DNA from: Streptomyces sp. CNH099
GTDB taxonomy: Bacteria > Actinomycetota > Actinomycetes > Streptomycetales > Streptomycetaceae
NCBI GenBank assembly: GCA_000514715.1
Contig: AZWL01000032.1
Span: 1 to 47,932 of the forward strand
Reading direction: 5' to 3'
Length of the DNA stretch: 47,932 nt
The translations under genes and the position numbers were made by a program. The notes below the pieces were generated by a model. It was given only the letters and a program-made list of their open reading frames with translations, ran no database searches and was not told the origin of the DNA. Below, in pieces: positions 15,406 through 23,938 of this stretch. Numbering within the stretch: the first letter of the stretch is position 1; every line of letters begins with the position of its first letter.

Positions 15406-15820
15406 GCCCGCGAGTCTGCCGAGCACGGCCCCGGCACGCACCGCATTTTCCCCACCGGGCAGGCTCCGCTCCCCTGGTGCTGTGACCACGCAGGTTCGCC
15501 CGGTTGGCGGTTGGAGCGGTTGTACGTGCGGTGACGTCCGTTCCGATCGCCGGAGGTGTGGCGGCTGGACGCGGCGGAGGCGCCGAGCCGGATGACGCCG
15601 GCCGTGCCCTCCGACTCCACGCCGGGGTGCGCCGCACCGGTCTGATCGAGTTTGTTCGAGAAGCGGGACAGTCGGCGGCGCCTGCGCGAAAGATTGGCCC
15701 GCCGCACGGTCCTCGACCATCGCCGCGCACAATGCGGGGTTTCGAGGCTGCATAGATCAGTCGCGCGTGAACGCGCGGACCGGCGGAGACCGTCAGAGTC
15801 TGTCGATCAAGGGAGCCTAA
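15406..15820. other. 415-base stretch without a convincing gene
   Basis: Several short open frames exist on both strands but none has a good start signal, family motif or normal third-position bias. The only structures I see are a CGCGCG-TGAA-CGCGCG hairpin (15762-15777) in the leader of the next gene and a TAGATC that could be its -10 (about 15753). It may be remnant DNA. Confidence 0.4.
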
Positions 15821-16261
15821 ATGCGGTTACGTATAGCGCCGGCCCTCATCGGCGCATTTGCCCTCGCGGTGCCGATGACCGCCGTGGCGGTGGGTGCAAA
15901 CGCCACGGAGAGTCGGCAGACGTCGAAGGTCGCACCGGACACGGCGCAGACTGCGGTGCCCACGGTGCCGATCGGGGCACAGCTGATGTCCGACGTCGGG
16001 CCCCTGCATGTCTCGAACGTTCGCGACCTGTCCAGGGGATCGTGCAAGTACTGGGCCATGAGCAGCCACAAATGGGCGCTGACATGGAAGTCCGCCGGCG
16101 GTTGTACCGGGCACGGCTGGGTGAAGTACAAGACCACCGGGGGCTACGAATCCCCTTGGTACCACCACGCGAACCATGAATTCCGCTTCACGGGCAGCAC
16201 GATGAGGTGGACGAAACACAAGACCTGCGACGGCTGTAACGTGACGACGATCAACCACTAG
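15821..16261 (+). CDS. Small secreted protein of unknown function, TTA-containing
   Basis: 146 residues with a Sec-type signal peptide (RLRIAPALIGAFALAVPMTAVAVGA split around residues 2-26), then a Ser/Thr-rich stretch. A mature domain rich in Trp, His, Lys and Gly follows, with four Cys (CKYW, CTGHGW, CDGC) that could form two disulfides. GGGAG five bases before the ATG supports the start. The third codon is TTA, the rare Leu codon read by the bldA tRNA, so translation may be tied to development. Third-position G/C is lower than in neighbours, suggesting horizontal origin. I do not recognise the family; an extracellular binding or inhibitor-type protein is possible. Confidence 0.78.
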   Translation: MRLRIAPALIGAFALAVPMTAVAVGANATESRQTSKVAPDTAQTAVPTVPIGAQLMSDVGPLHVSNVRDLSRGSCKYWAMSSHKWALTWKSAGGCTGHGWVKYKTTGGYESPWYHHANHEFRFTGSTMRWTKHKTCDGCNVTTINH

Positions 16262-16439
16262 TCACGCTGCACCAGGCGCCGGGCCACCGGCGCCCCACGG
16301 CCGGAACGTACCCGGAACTCCTGGCCCCGGCCAGCGGGTCGGGACCAGGAGTTCGGGAGCACGGGATCGGCCCGGCGGGTGAACCGGCTGACCACGCCAT
16401 CGGCCGGTCCCGCGGCGGGTTGATCAGCCCGGCGGACGG

Positions 16440-16871
16440 CTACGTCCTGGACATAGAGGTCAGCCGGACCCCCTTCCTTGATCCGAACGGCACGGCCTGG
16501 CCGGGGAGTTTGAACGCGGCCCAGACGGCCTTGCCGGGGCCGTGGCGGTCGGTGGTGCCCCAGTCGTCGGCGAGGGCGGCGACCAGCAGCAGCCCGCGGC
16601 CGCGGTCGTCGGTGTCGGCGGGCTCGCACACCCGGGGCTCGCCGCCTCCGGCGTCGTGCACCTCGACGTGGACGAGGTGTTCCTGCATGTCGAGGCGTAC
16701 GAGGAAGAGGCGGCCGACGGGGGTGTGGCGCAGCGCGTTGCTGGCCAGCTCGGAGACGCACACGCGGATGTCGTCGGCCCGGTCCGCGGGGCCCACCAGC
16801 GAGGCGACGAACTCGCGCGCCCGGCGGACCGAACGGGGACTACGGGCGAACATACGCGCCTGCGTGCTCAT
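16440..16871 (-). CDS. RsbW/SpoIIAB-like ATP-binding protein
   Basis: GHKL-fold ATP-binding protein of the type often annotated as an anti-sigma-factor serine kinase. The N-box is SELASNALRHTP (about 40-51), the G1 box EVHDAGGGEPRV, and the lid/G2 region GRGLLLVAALADDWG. 143 residues, normal length. Streptomycetes carry many such orphan domains near XRE regulators; no anti-anti-sigma or sigma gene is next to it. The ribosome site is weak (AGGG eight bases upstream). Target unknown. Confidence 0.88.
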   Translation of the reverse strand: MSTQARMFARSPRSVRRAREFVASLVGPADRADDIRVCVSELASNALRHTPVGRLFLVRLDMQEHLVHVEVHDAGGGEPRVCEPADTDDRGRGLLLVAALADDWGTTDRHGPGKAVWAAFKLPGQAVPFGSRKGVRLTSMSRT

Positions 16872-17264
16872 GATGCGTGCCCTGTCTCGGGGGAAGCTGA
16901 GCTGTGTCCCCTGTTCGCCTCTCCCTCTGTCCTCCTCGCCGCGGACCCTGGCTGCCGCGGCGAATTTCTCCGTCCGGGCGGGCGACCACGCCGGTCCGAG
17001 GCGTTCCGCAGGTTCGCGGACGCAGGCCGCGTGTTGAACGGCTCGGGCCTTCGCTGCGGGCGGGACACCCGGGGGAGGCGGCGTGTTCGCGCTCGCCCCC
17101 GGGCGACAGGAGGCACTGACGGGGTGGCGGTGATGCGTGGATCGGGTGTGGCCATGACGCTTGCCTGTCGTCGGTGATCAGGTCACTACCGACGGTAAGG
17201 TCGGGTGTTCTTGGTCACCATGACAGTTCGTGCAGGCCGACCTCGGAGCTAGCAAGTCCGCTGG
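16872..17264. other. 393-base stretch without a well-supported gene
   Basis: This lies between two minus-strand genes. A 95-codon Arg/Pro-rich frame (17155 to 16868) ends in a four-base ATGA overlap with the ATP-binding gene, but its third-position G/C is visibly low and it shows no family motif, so I do not call it. The part 17130-17240 is less GC-rich and probably contains the promoter for the ATP-binding gene. Confidence 0.4.
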
Positions 17265-18440
17265 TCAGAGCGGCAGTCGGACGGCCTCAGCCACCTCCTG
17301 CATTTCCGGGGTGAGGCTCCGGCGGCGGCCGACAACGCGGCCCATGATGTCCCGTGCGTACCGCTGCTGTGCCAGCCACTCCGGCCGCTTCTGCGACAGG
17401 TCGTGCAGGATCTTCACGGCCTTACCGTGCTGCTTCAATCGGGCATGCGCGTCGGCCACGTTGAGGTGGTGCCGACCCTGGTTGCTCGCGGTCAGCTTCA
17501 CGACCGGCATCCCCTCGGCCAGGGCCAGCACGCTGTCCGGCCGCCGGGTGACGGTGGCGTGCTCGACCATGTGCTGCGTGACCGTGGCCGGCCCGAACGT
17601 GCGAAGCCGGTCGGCCCCGGCGACGTCTTCACGCCCGATCGCCACGGCGGCCGAGCGGGCCAGCCGCAGCGCATGCGCGGCCTCTCCGGGCCGGTTGTCG
17701 CGCACGGCCGCACCGGAGACGCGGATAAGCATCCACCCCCACGCGGACAGCTCCGCCGGGGTCGCACGCGACCACCGCGGCTCGATGTCGTCCGCCCACC
17801 GCACGGCCAGCTCCCGGGACTCCTCGAAGACCCCCTGCCGCAGCAGCAGCCAGCACCTGGTGTTGACGGTGGCCGTCGCGTCCAGGCGGTCCGCGGCGGC
17901 GTCCAGCGCGCGGTCAAGCGCATCGGAGGCCGCCGTGTACTGGTGCGTCTGCGTCAACAGCCAGCCGGCCAGCTGCAGCGCCCGCACCTTGACCAACCGC
18001 GTCTCGCGGTCGGTGCCGTTGAGTGCGTCAGCGTCCCGCAGCAACGGCGGCAACAGCACCGCGAGTTCGGCCAGGCGGACCGTGCCGAACGGCTCCTCGG
18101 CGGCCTCCAGCGCGGCGGCGACACCCGCCGCGGTCGGCTCCTCGGCGAGGTCGTCGGGCGGCGCGTCCAGCGCGCTTCGCACCGCCGCCCACCGGTCGGC
18201 GGTCTCCTTGTCCGGGGCGGGGCGGTCTCCGCTCAGGAGCCGTGTAGTCGGCACCCGGAGTGCTCGGGCCAGTTGGTGTGCGGTCTCGGCACGGCAGTGG
18301 TCGAGCTGTCCCTGCTCCAGCTTGCTGATGAGGGAGATGGAGACTCCGGAGGCGCGGGAGAGTTCCCGTTGCGTCAGGCCGCGCCGCTTCCTCACCGTCC
18401 GCACTCGGTCGCCGATGTGCTCTTCGGGGTGCTCCGGCAT
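17265..18440 (-). CDS. XRE-family regulator with TPR-like C-terminal region
   Basis: 391 residues. An N-terminal helix-turn-helix (about 9-64: RVRTVRKRRGLTQRELSRAS ... ISLISKLEQGQ) is followed by a long all-helical region with repeated Ala/Leu/Arg helices (about 120-370), of the kind found in streptomycete regulators that sense a ligand or partner through TPR-like repeats. The C-terminus has QQRYARDIMGRVVGRRRSLT. The ATG at 18440 gives a start matching family proteins. It lies downstream of a divergent broken acetyltransferase gene. Possible partner of the ATP-binding protein nearby, by analogy only. Confidence 0.88.
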   Translation of the reverse strand: MPEHPEEHIGDRVRTVRKRRGLTQRELSRASGVSISLISKLEQGQLDHCRAETAHQLARALRVPTTRLLSGDRPAPDKETADRWAAVRSALDAPPDDLAEEPTAAGVAAALEAAEEPFGTVRLAELAVLLPPLLRDADALNGTDRETRLVKVRALQLAGWLLTQTHQYTAASDALDRALDAAADRLDATATVNTRCWLLLRQGVFEESRELAVRWADDIEPRWSRATPAELSAWGWMLIRVSGAAVRDNRPGEAAHALRLARSAAVAIGREDVAGADRLRTFGPATVTQHMVEHATVTRRPDSVLALAEGMPVVKLTASNQGRHHLNVADAHARLKQHGKAVKILHDLSQKRPEWLAQQRYARDIMGRVVGRRRSLTPEMQEVAEAVRLPL

Positions 18441-18452
18441 GCTGAACTCCCA

Positions 18453-18473
18453 GTTCTACGGTGACACCAGAAC
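18453..18473. promoter_or_regulatory. Imperfect inverted repeat before the XRE gene
   Basis: GTTCT ... AGAAC arms five bases long with partly symmetric centre lie 13 bases upstream of the XRE start. They could be an autoregulatory operator. Weak on sequence alone. Confidence 0.3.
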
Positions 18474-18930
18474 CGTACCCTCGGGACACCCCGGACGTAC
18501 CATCCGAACAGGCCTTCGAAGAGCGGGCCGTCGCCGTGGAGCGACTGGACCGGCGGGCAGCGGTGCAGGCCGAGGACTCGTTCCGGCTGATCCGCGCCGA
18601 GGCGTTCGCGGAGCCTCCGTACAACGAGACCGAGCACTCGCCGTGCGCACGCCCCGGCGGCGGCAAGGGGTTGGTCGGCGCCTCCACGAGACGCTGCTCG
18701 ACAGCCTCGCGGCCGAGCGCGTACTGCTCGACGTCCACCCCGACAGCAAGGCGGCAGGGGCCGCGTACCGGGGGTGGGGGTACCGGAAGACGCCCGAGGG
18801 CCACCCCGCCGGCGGCGCACTCCGTGCCTCGAAGAGCTGGATCGCAGATCTCCTGCCTCCCGCACAGCGGCCGGCGCCGGTAGGATTCCCGCATACCGCA
18901 CCGGCAGCGGCCTCCCGCACCTCTCCCTGA
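18461..18930 (+). pseudogene. Broken GNAT acetyltransferase gene
   Basis: Two pieces of an acetyltransferase are in different frames. The first frame (from GTG 18461) reads RLIRAEAFAEPPYNETE, a typical GNAT N-terminal region. From about 18636 a second frame reads LAVRTPRRRQGVGRRLHETLL (Acetyl-CoA-binding Q/RxxGxG/A block), then LLDVHPDSKAAGAAYRGWGY and a plausible C-terminus, with a stop at 18928. The central beta strands between the two pieces are missing, so there has been an internal deletion plus frame change. Not expected to be functional. Adjacent to an intact GNAT gene of unrelated sequence. Confidence 0.75.
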
Positions 18931-18956
18931 TCACCTGTCCTGGAGGCCGGCCAGTC

Positions 18957-19901
18957 ATGCCCGACTTCACCGTGCGGCCCTTCCGCCGCGACGACCGCGA
19001 CCAGCTCACCGCCCTGGTCAACGCCCACGTCGCCGCCACCGTCCCCGGCCTGTCGGTCTCGGTCAACACCGTGCTCGGCCAGCTCACCCGCGATCCGGAC
19101 GAGTTCATCGTCGACCCCTGGGTCGTCGAACGAACCACGCTCGTCGCCGAGCAGCGCAACCGCATCGTCGCCGCGGCACATCTGCTCCGCTACGGCTCGG
19201 ACACCCGCGTCGACCCCGCCTACCGGAACGTCGGCGAGATCAGCTGGCTGGTCTACTGGCCGATCTCCCCGGAGGGCCCGACCTCACGCTTCATGCCGGA
19301 CTGCACCCCGCCCGCCGAGGCCCTGCTGACCGCCTGCCTCGCTCAGCTGGCCCGATGGCGGGTCACCACCCGGACGGCCGGCGGCGACCTGCCCGCTCCC
19401 ACCTTCTGCGGAGTCCCCGACCAATGGCCGCACATCGCCGACCTCTACGAGCGCGCCGGATTCCGGCACACCCGAACGGAACTCCTCCTCCTTGCCGACA
19501 CCGCGGACCTGCCGCCCCTCACCCCCGACGTGACCCTCGGCATGACCGTCCGCCGCTCGGTCGGCATCAACGGCACGCGCCTGACCGCCGACCAGGCCGA
19601 CGGCGGCGAGGCCGGCTACGTCGAGATCGACACCACGATCCACGACACCGGCCGCTTCACCCGCCGTGCCGACTGGGCGGACATCGGAAACCTGCACGTC
19701 ACCGACCCGGCGCTCCCCTACGAACCCACCGCCACGGCGCTCGTCGCCCACGCCGCCGACTGGCTGCGCCTGGCCCGCGTCGACCGCCTCCTCGCCTACT
19801 CGGGACCGGACCCCGACGACGCCGTCGAACTCCGCCTCCTCACCGCCCTCGGCTTCCGCACCCTCACCCGCATCCGCTGCGGTTGGGTGCATCGGCCGTA
19901 G
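18957..19901 (+). CDS. GNAT-family N-acetyltransferase-like protein
   Basis: 314 residues. The N-terminal part resembles a GNAT domain: FTVRPFRRDDRDQLTALVNA, then EQRNRIVAAAHLLRYG, then a beta-strand segment EISWLVYWP. A second half carries ADIGNLHVTDPALPY, TALVAHAADWLRLARVDRLL and LLTALGFRTLTRIRCGW, resembling the acetyl-CoA-binding half of another GNAT unit, so this may be a two-domain protein. TGGAGG ten bases before ATG 18957 sets the start. Substrate unknown. Confidence 0.78.
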   Translation: MPDFTVRPFRRDDRDQLTALVNAHVAATVPGLSVSVNTVLGQLTRDPDEFIVDPWVVERTTLVAEQRNRIVAAAHLLRYGSDTRVDPAYRNVGEISWLVYWPISPEGPTSRFMPDCTPPAEALLTACLAQLARWRVTTRTAGGDLPAPTFCGVPDQWPHIADLYERAGFRHTRTELLLLADTADLPPLTPDVTLGMTVRRSVGINGTRLTADQADGGEAGYVEIDTTIHDTGRFTRRADWADIGNLHVTDPALPYEPTATALVAHAADWLRLARVDRLLAYSGPDPDDAVELRLLTALGFRTLTRIRCGWVHRP

Positions 19902-20196
19902 GAGCTTCGCCCCCGTGGAGGTGGCGCCCGGGACCACACCGTGGGACACCGCGCCGACGGCGTACCCCGCAGGCCCGCGCAGCACAGAGCGCCGACGCAG
20001 CGCGGACGAGGTCATCCACCGCGGACACCGGGGCGCCGAGCGCGGCGGTGAGATCCCCCCGCGGGACCGCCCATGCCGCCGCCCGTGAGCGCGTTGACAG
20101 GTCCCGGGGTGTGCCGGACGGGGCTCCGGCCGGGCTGTCGCGTACGCGTGCCCGCGACCTCCGGTTCCGGCCGGAGGGCGGCTGGCCGCGCGGGAG

Positions 20197-23100
20197 TCAC
20201 AGGCGCCAGGCGGGGGCGGGGGCCGGGGGGTGGTAGGCGCAGGTGGTGCCGGTGGAGACGGTCTGTCTGAGGTGGTCGGCCAAGTCCGGGTGGTCCTTGG
20301 CGATCTTGCGGAGGGCGTCGCGGATGCGGGCGCCCACCGCCTTGCGGGCGCGTTCCGCCTCGTCGCCGAGGCGGCGGGTGCGGCCTGCCAGGCCCGCGGC
20401 GGCGCGCAGTTCCGCCAGGAGGGCGGCGCGCTCGTCGTCGTACGCGGCGGCGCGGGTGTCGTCGCCGGCGGCGGTGGCGTGGTCGATCTCCTCGTCGAGG
20501 AGTTCCAGACGGCGGCGGTAGCGGGACTTGGCCTCGTCGTCCAGCACCGGGTCGCCGCCCAGGCGGTGGGCGGCCACGACCTCCTCGCCGCCCTCCGGGC
20601 TGAGGAGGCGTACCGCCGCGATCTCGGTGCCGGGGGCGCCGAGGAGGGTGTGCAGGTCGCGCAGGCCCTTGGCGTCGGGGAGGTGCACGGTGCGGGCGGC
20701 GTACGTCAGGGTCCACACCCGGCCGTCGTAGCGGAGCTCCGCGCCGGAGCCGGGCGGGGGGCGGTGCGCTGCCCGGGGGGCTTCGGGGGGTTCCTGCCGG
20801 GGGGCCTCGCGGGGGTCTTCGCCGGGCAGCCTCATGCCCAGGCGGGCCGCCTCCTCCGCCGTCTCCAGCGCCAGCTTCTCCGCCGCCGGGTCGCCCTCCT
20901 CCCGCAGCGTCCGCGCCAGCCCGTGGCGGGCCAGCACCGACCACGGGCGGGCCTGCATGAGGTCCGCCGAGCGGCGGGCCGCGCGGAAGCCCTCGGCGGC
21001 CTCCGGCCGGCGGCCCTCCGCCGCGTCGACCAGCGCCAGCCAGTAGTCGACGGGGCCGCTCATGTCCCAGCCGTAGACCGACACCAGCCACTGTCCGCGG
21101 TACGGAGACAGGGCCCGGCGCACCTCCGCGGCCAGCTCGGGATCGCGCGTCGCCGCCGCCGTCTCCGCCGTCAGCCGGAGCCACAGCGGGTAGAAGTTGC
21201 GGCTCTCCTGCTGGTCCGTCGGCCCCTCGGCGAGCAGCCGCCGCGCGGGCTCCGGGTCGCCGCGGCGCAGGTCGGTCAGGGCCAGCAGCACGGCCGCGAA
21301 GCCGTGTCCCGCGACGGTGACCCGGGACGCCGCCTCCGCGGCCTCCTCGTACCGGCCCTGGAGCATCCGCATCGTCCACCGGTGGTGGTCGAGCATCTCG
21401 ATCCAGTGCTCGTGCTCGGTGTCGCGGCTCAGCCGCATGACGTGTTCGAGATGCCGCTCGGCGGCCTCGAAGTCGCCGCGCAGCGCCTCGATCAGGCTCT
21501 CGTCCATGGCCAGGGTCTGGCTGATGGTGGGCAGGTCGCTCTGCTCGGCGGCGGTCACGTAGCCGCGGTAGGTTTCCAGGAAGCGCGGGTCGCCCAGCTC
21601 CAGCAGCGCCACCCAGCGCATCGCCACCGCCATGTGCCGCCCGGCGGGGTTGCCGGCCCGCTCGGCTAGGGTGATCAGCTCCTCCGTCAGCGCCACCCGC
21701 TCGGCGGCCGTGCCCAGGCCCCAGATCGCGTTGTGCCGGGCCCAGAGGCCGAAGCCCAGCTCCTCGTCGTCCTGGCCGCGGCGCGCGCTGACCGACAGGC
21801 TGATGCTCAGCTCCGCGGCCATCTGGTCGGCCGACGGCTCCGCCTCCGCACCCTTCTCAGACTCCGGGTGGGAGCCGCGGGTGAGCGCGCGGTGCGCCTC
21901 TTGCAGCAGCAGGCGGTTGGCGGCTGCCTGGTCCCGGGGGATCCCCGTGCAGTACCCCTCGGCGCTGTGGACGCCGAGGGCGACGCGGGCGAGCATCTCG
22001 GGGTCGTCCTGCTCGCGCGCGGTGCGCACCGCCTCGTCGAACAGCGGCCAGGCGTCGGCCGTCCGCCCGGCGTGCAGCAGCGCGCCGCCCAGGTCCAGCG
22101 CCGTGAGCACCCGGCAGCGCGCGGACGTGCCGGCGGCGCGCTCGTGCGCCCGGCGCAGGTGTGTCAGGACCTCGTCGTACGCCAGCCGCCCGCCGGCGTC
22201 CTCCCCGGCGGCCCGCAGCAGCCTGACGGCCTCCTCGGCGGGCAGCTCGTCGGCGGCGGCCCAGGCGTGCCGGGCGCGGTCGGCGGGGAAGACCTTCTCG
22301 CTCAGCGCGGGCGCGGCGTCGAGGGCGCGCACGACGGCGGCGTGCCGGCGGCGTGCCTCGGCGGGGTCCAGCGCCTCGTACAGCGTCTCCCGTACGAGGT
22401 CGTGCCCGAAGGCGAACGTGCCCGCGCCCCGGCCGACGACGAGCCGGGCGGCGACGGCGGTCTCCAGCAGCCGGTCGACGTGCCCCGGCGGCCTGCCGAC
22501 GGCGGCGGCGAGCACCTGGCGGTGGAACTCCCGGCCGAGCACGGCGGCGGCGACCAGCAGCTCGGCGACCGGCGCCGGCAGCAGCTCCAGGCGGCGCTGC
22601 AGCGCGTCGCGCACGCCGGGCGCCACGGCGTCCGCGGAGGCGCCGCCGGCCCAGAGGCGGGCGGTCTGCTCGATGAAGAACGGGTTGCCACCGGTGCGCC
22701 GGTGGACCTCGGCGGCCAGCGTTTCGTCCGGCTCGTGGCCGGCGGTACGGGCCATGAGCCGGGCGGTGCCGCCGCGGTCGAGGCCGGTGAGGGTGACGGT
22801 GGTGGCCTTGGCGACGAGCGGGGCGATCTGGTCGCGCAGCGGGTGGCCGGGGGTGTCGACCTCGGCGTCCCGGTACGTGCCGATGAGCAGCAGCCGCTCG
22901 AACCACGTGTGCTGCGCGGCGAACTCCAGGAGGCGGAGGGAGGCGGGGTCCGCCCAGTGCAGGTCGTCGAGGACGACGATGACGGGGCGGGCGTGCGAGA
23001 CGGAGACGAGGGCGGTGGTGACGGCGTCGGCGAGGCGGAAGCCGTCGGCGGGGGCGGGGCCGCGCCCGCTCCCGGGCGGGGGGCCGGTCGCGGGTACGGA

Positions 23101-23613
23101 GTCCGGGCTGTGGTCCGTTCCGCGACCGGTTCCGTGCGGGTGGTGCGGCCCGTGCGGGTGATCCGGCGGGTGCTGGCCCGGCCCGTGCCGAGGGTCCGGG
23201 GCGGGGCCCGGCCCCTGCCCGGGGGCGTCGGGCGGGCCGTGTTCGTGGCGCGGGCCGTGCCCGTGGCCGTGCTCTGCCCCCGCCGGGTCCTCGCCCAGCA
23301 GTACGTCCAGCCCGCCGCCCGCCGCCTCGCGGGCCGCCTCCCACTCCGCCGCCGGCACGCCGCGCCGCAGCGCCCGTACGACCTGGACCCAGGGCCAGTA
23401 CCCCGGGGCACTGTCCGACGCCCAGCACGAGCCGCCGAGCACCAGCGTCCCGCGCCGTCTCGCCTCCGCCAAAGCGGAGGTGACCAGCGTCGTCTTGCCG
23501 ATGCCCGGCTCGCCCGTGACCAGCACGAGGCCCCCGTGGCTCTCCGCGGCCCGCTCGGCCTCGGCCCGGAGGACGCCCGCGGGGTGGTCCCGTCCGATGA
23601 GTGCAGCAGTCAT
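20197..23613 (-). CDS. Large AAA-type ATP-binding regulator with His/Gly/Pro-rich insert
   Basis: 1,138-residue protein of the AAA_16 class found in LAL-type regulators. Walker A GEPGIGKT is at 34-41, Walker B VIVVLDDLHWAD at about 208-219, followed by the sensor region LLIGTYRDAEV. Between Walker A and B sits a low-complexity insert (about 111-186) of His, Gly and Pro. The middle (about 430-960) is helical, TPR-like. There is no LuxR helix-turn-helix at the C-terminus; instead about 200 residues with RVWTLTYAARTVHLPDAKGL, a coiled stretch and ARKAVGARIRDALRKI form the family-specific end. A modulated signal-transduction ATPase; target unknown. ATG 23613 has AAGGG close upstream. Confidence 0.85.
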   Translation of the reverse strand: MTAALIGRDHPAGVLRAEAERAAESHGGLVLVTGEPGIGKTTLVTSALAEARRRGTLVLGGSCWASDSAPGYWPWVQVVRALRRGVPAAEWEAAREAAGGGLDVLLGEDPAGAEHGHGHGPRHEHGPPDAPGQGPGPAPDPRHGPGQHPPDHPHGPHHPHGTGRGTDHSPDSVPATGPPPGSGRGPAPADGFRLADAVTTALVSVSHARPVIVVLDDLHWADPASLRLLEFAAQHTWFERLLLIGTYRDAEVDTPGHPLRDQIAPLVAKATTVTLTGLDRGGTARLMARTAGHEPDETLAAEVHRRTGGNPFFIEQTARLWAGGASADAVAPGVRDALQRRLELLPAPVAELLVAAAVLGREFHRQVLAAAVGRPPGHVDRLLETAVAARLVVGRGAGTFAFGHDLVRETLYEALDPAEARRRHAAVVRALDAAPALSEKVFPADRARHAWAAADELPAEEAVRLLRAAGEDAGGRLAYDEVLTHLRRAHERAAGTSARCRVLTALDLGGALLHAGRTADAWPLFDEAVRTAREQDDPEMLARVALGVHSAEGYCTGIPRDQAAANRLLLQEAHRALTRGSHPESEKGAEAEPSADQMAAELSISLSVSARRGQDDEELGFGLWARHNAIWGLGTAAERVALTEELITLAERAGNPAGRHMAVAMRWVALLELGDPRFLETYRGYVTAAEQSDLPTISQTLAMDESLIEALRGDFEAAERHLEHVMRLSRDTEHEHWIEMLDHHRWTMRMLQGRYEEAAEAASRVTVAGHGFAAVLLALTDLRRGDPEPARRLLAEGPTDQQESRNFYPLWLRLTAETAAATRDPELAAEVRRALSPYRGQWLVSVYGWDMSGPVDYWLALVDAAEGRRPEAAEGFRAARRSADLMQARPWSVLARHGLARTLREEGDPAAEKLALETAEEAARLGMRLPGEDPREAPRQEPPEAPRAAHRPPPGSGAELRYDGRVWTLTYAARTVHLPDAKGLRDLHTLLGAPGTEIAAVRLLSPEGGEEVVAAHRLGGDPVLDDEAKSRYRRRLELLDEEIDHATAAGDDTRAAAYDDERAALLAELRAAAGLAGRTRRLGDEAERARKAVGARIRDALRKIAKDHPDLADHLRQTVSTGTTCAYHPPAPAPAWRL

Positions 23614-23623
23614 GTCCCTTGCA

Positions 23624-23644
23624 CTGTGACACGCGCCTGTGACA
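23624..23644. repeat. Direct repeat CTGTGACA before the AAA-type regulator
   Basis: CTGTGACA occurs twice at 13-base spacing, 11 bases upstream of the AAA-type gene start. The spacing suits binding to about one helical turn. It may be a regulator site; no factor is known to me. Confidence 0.4.
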
Positions 23645-23735
23645 GCGGGGCAGCCCTTTTCCCGTGTTTCAGCGCCGCGGGCCTGCTCGGCGGGCCCGCG
23701 ACGCGTCGGTGGAACGGGCCGGGCCCCGGGGGTGC

Positions 23736-23938
23736 TACTCTGGCATCAGCACCGAGTTGCGCCCGCTGACGGCGCCCGTGCTTCTGCACCACCCGCTCCG
23801 GTTCTCCGTCGAGTCGCTGACCTGCGCCGGGCGAGGTTGTTTCACCTCTCTACGCGGCCGCGCGTGCCCAAGCCGCGCCTCTGCCGCACATCCCACACAC
23901 CCCTTGGAACCGCGACACCGTCCGTGAAAGGACCGTGC
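23736..23938 (+). promoter_or_regulatory. Promoter and long C-rich leader of the rho paralog
   Basis: TACTCT (23736-23741) is a good -10 hexamer and would give a leader of about 190 bases before the rho start. The last 60 bases of the leader are visibly rich in C and poor in G, with many pyrimidine-C steps (CACATCCCACACACCCC), the make-up of a rut site. Autoregulation by Rho through premature termination is plausible. No tight hairpin dominates that part. Confidence 0.45.

Noticed and set aside
15406..15820. Possible transposase remnant
   Set aside because: The short frames lack catalytic motifs and I see no terminal inverted repeats or target duplication.
16868..17155. A 95-codon frame ending in an ATGA overlap with the RsbW-like gene
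   Set aside because: Low third-position G/C, Arg/Pro-rich composition, no start signal of note and no recognisable domain.
23664..23927. An 87-codon frame in the rho leader
   Set aside because: It begins upstream of the likely promoter, has no ribosome site and is better explained as C-rich leader RNA.
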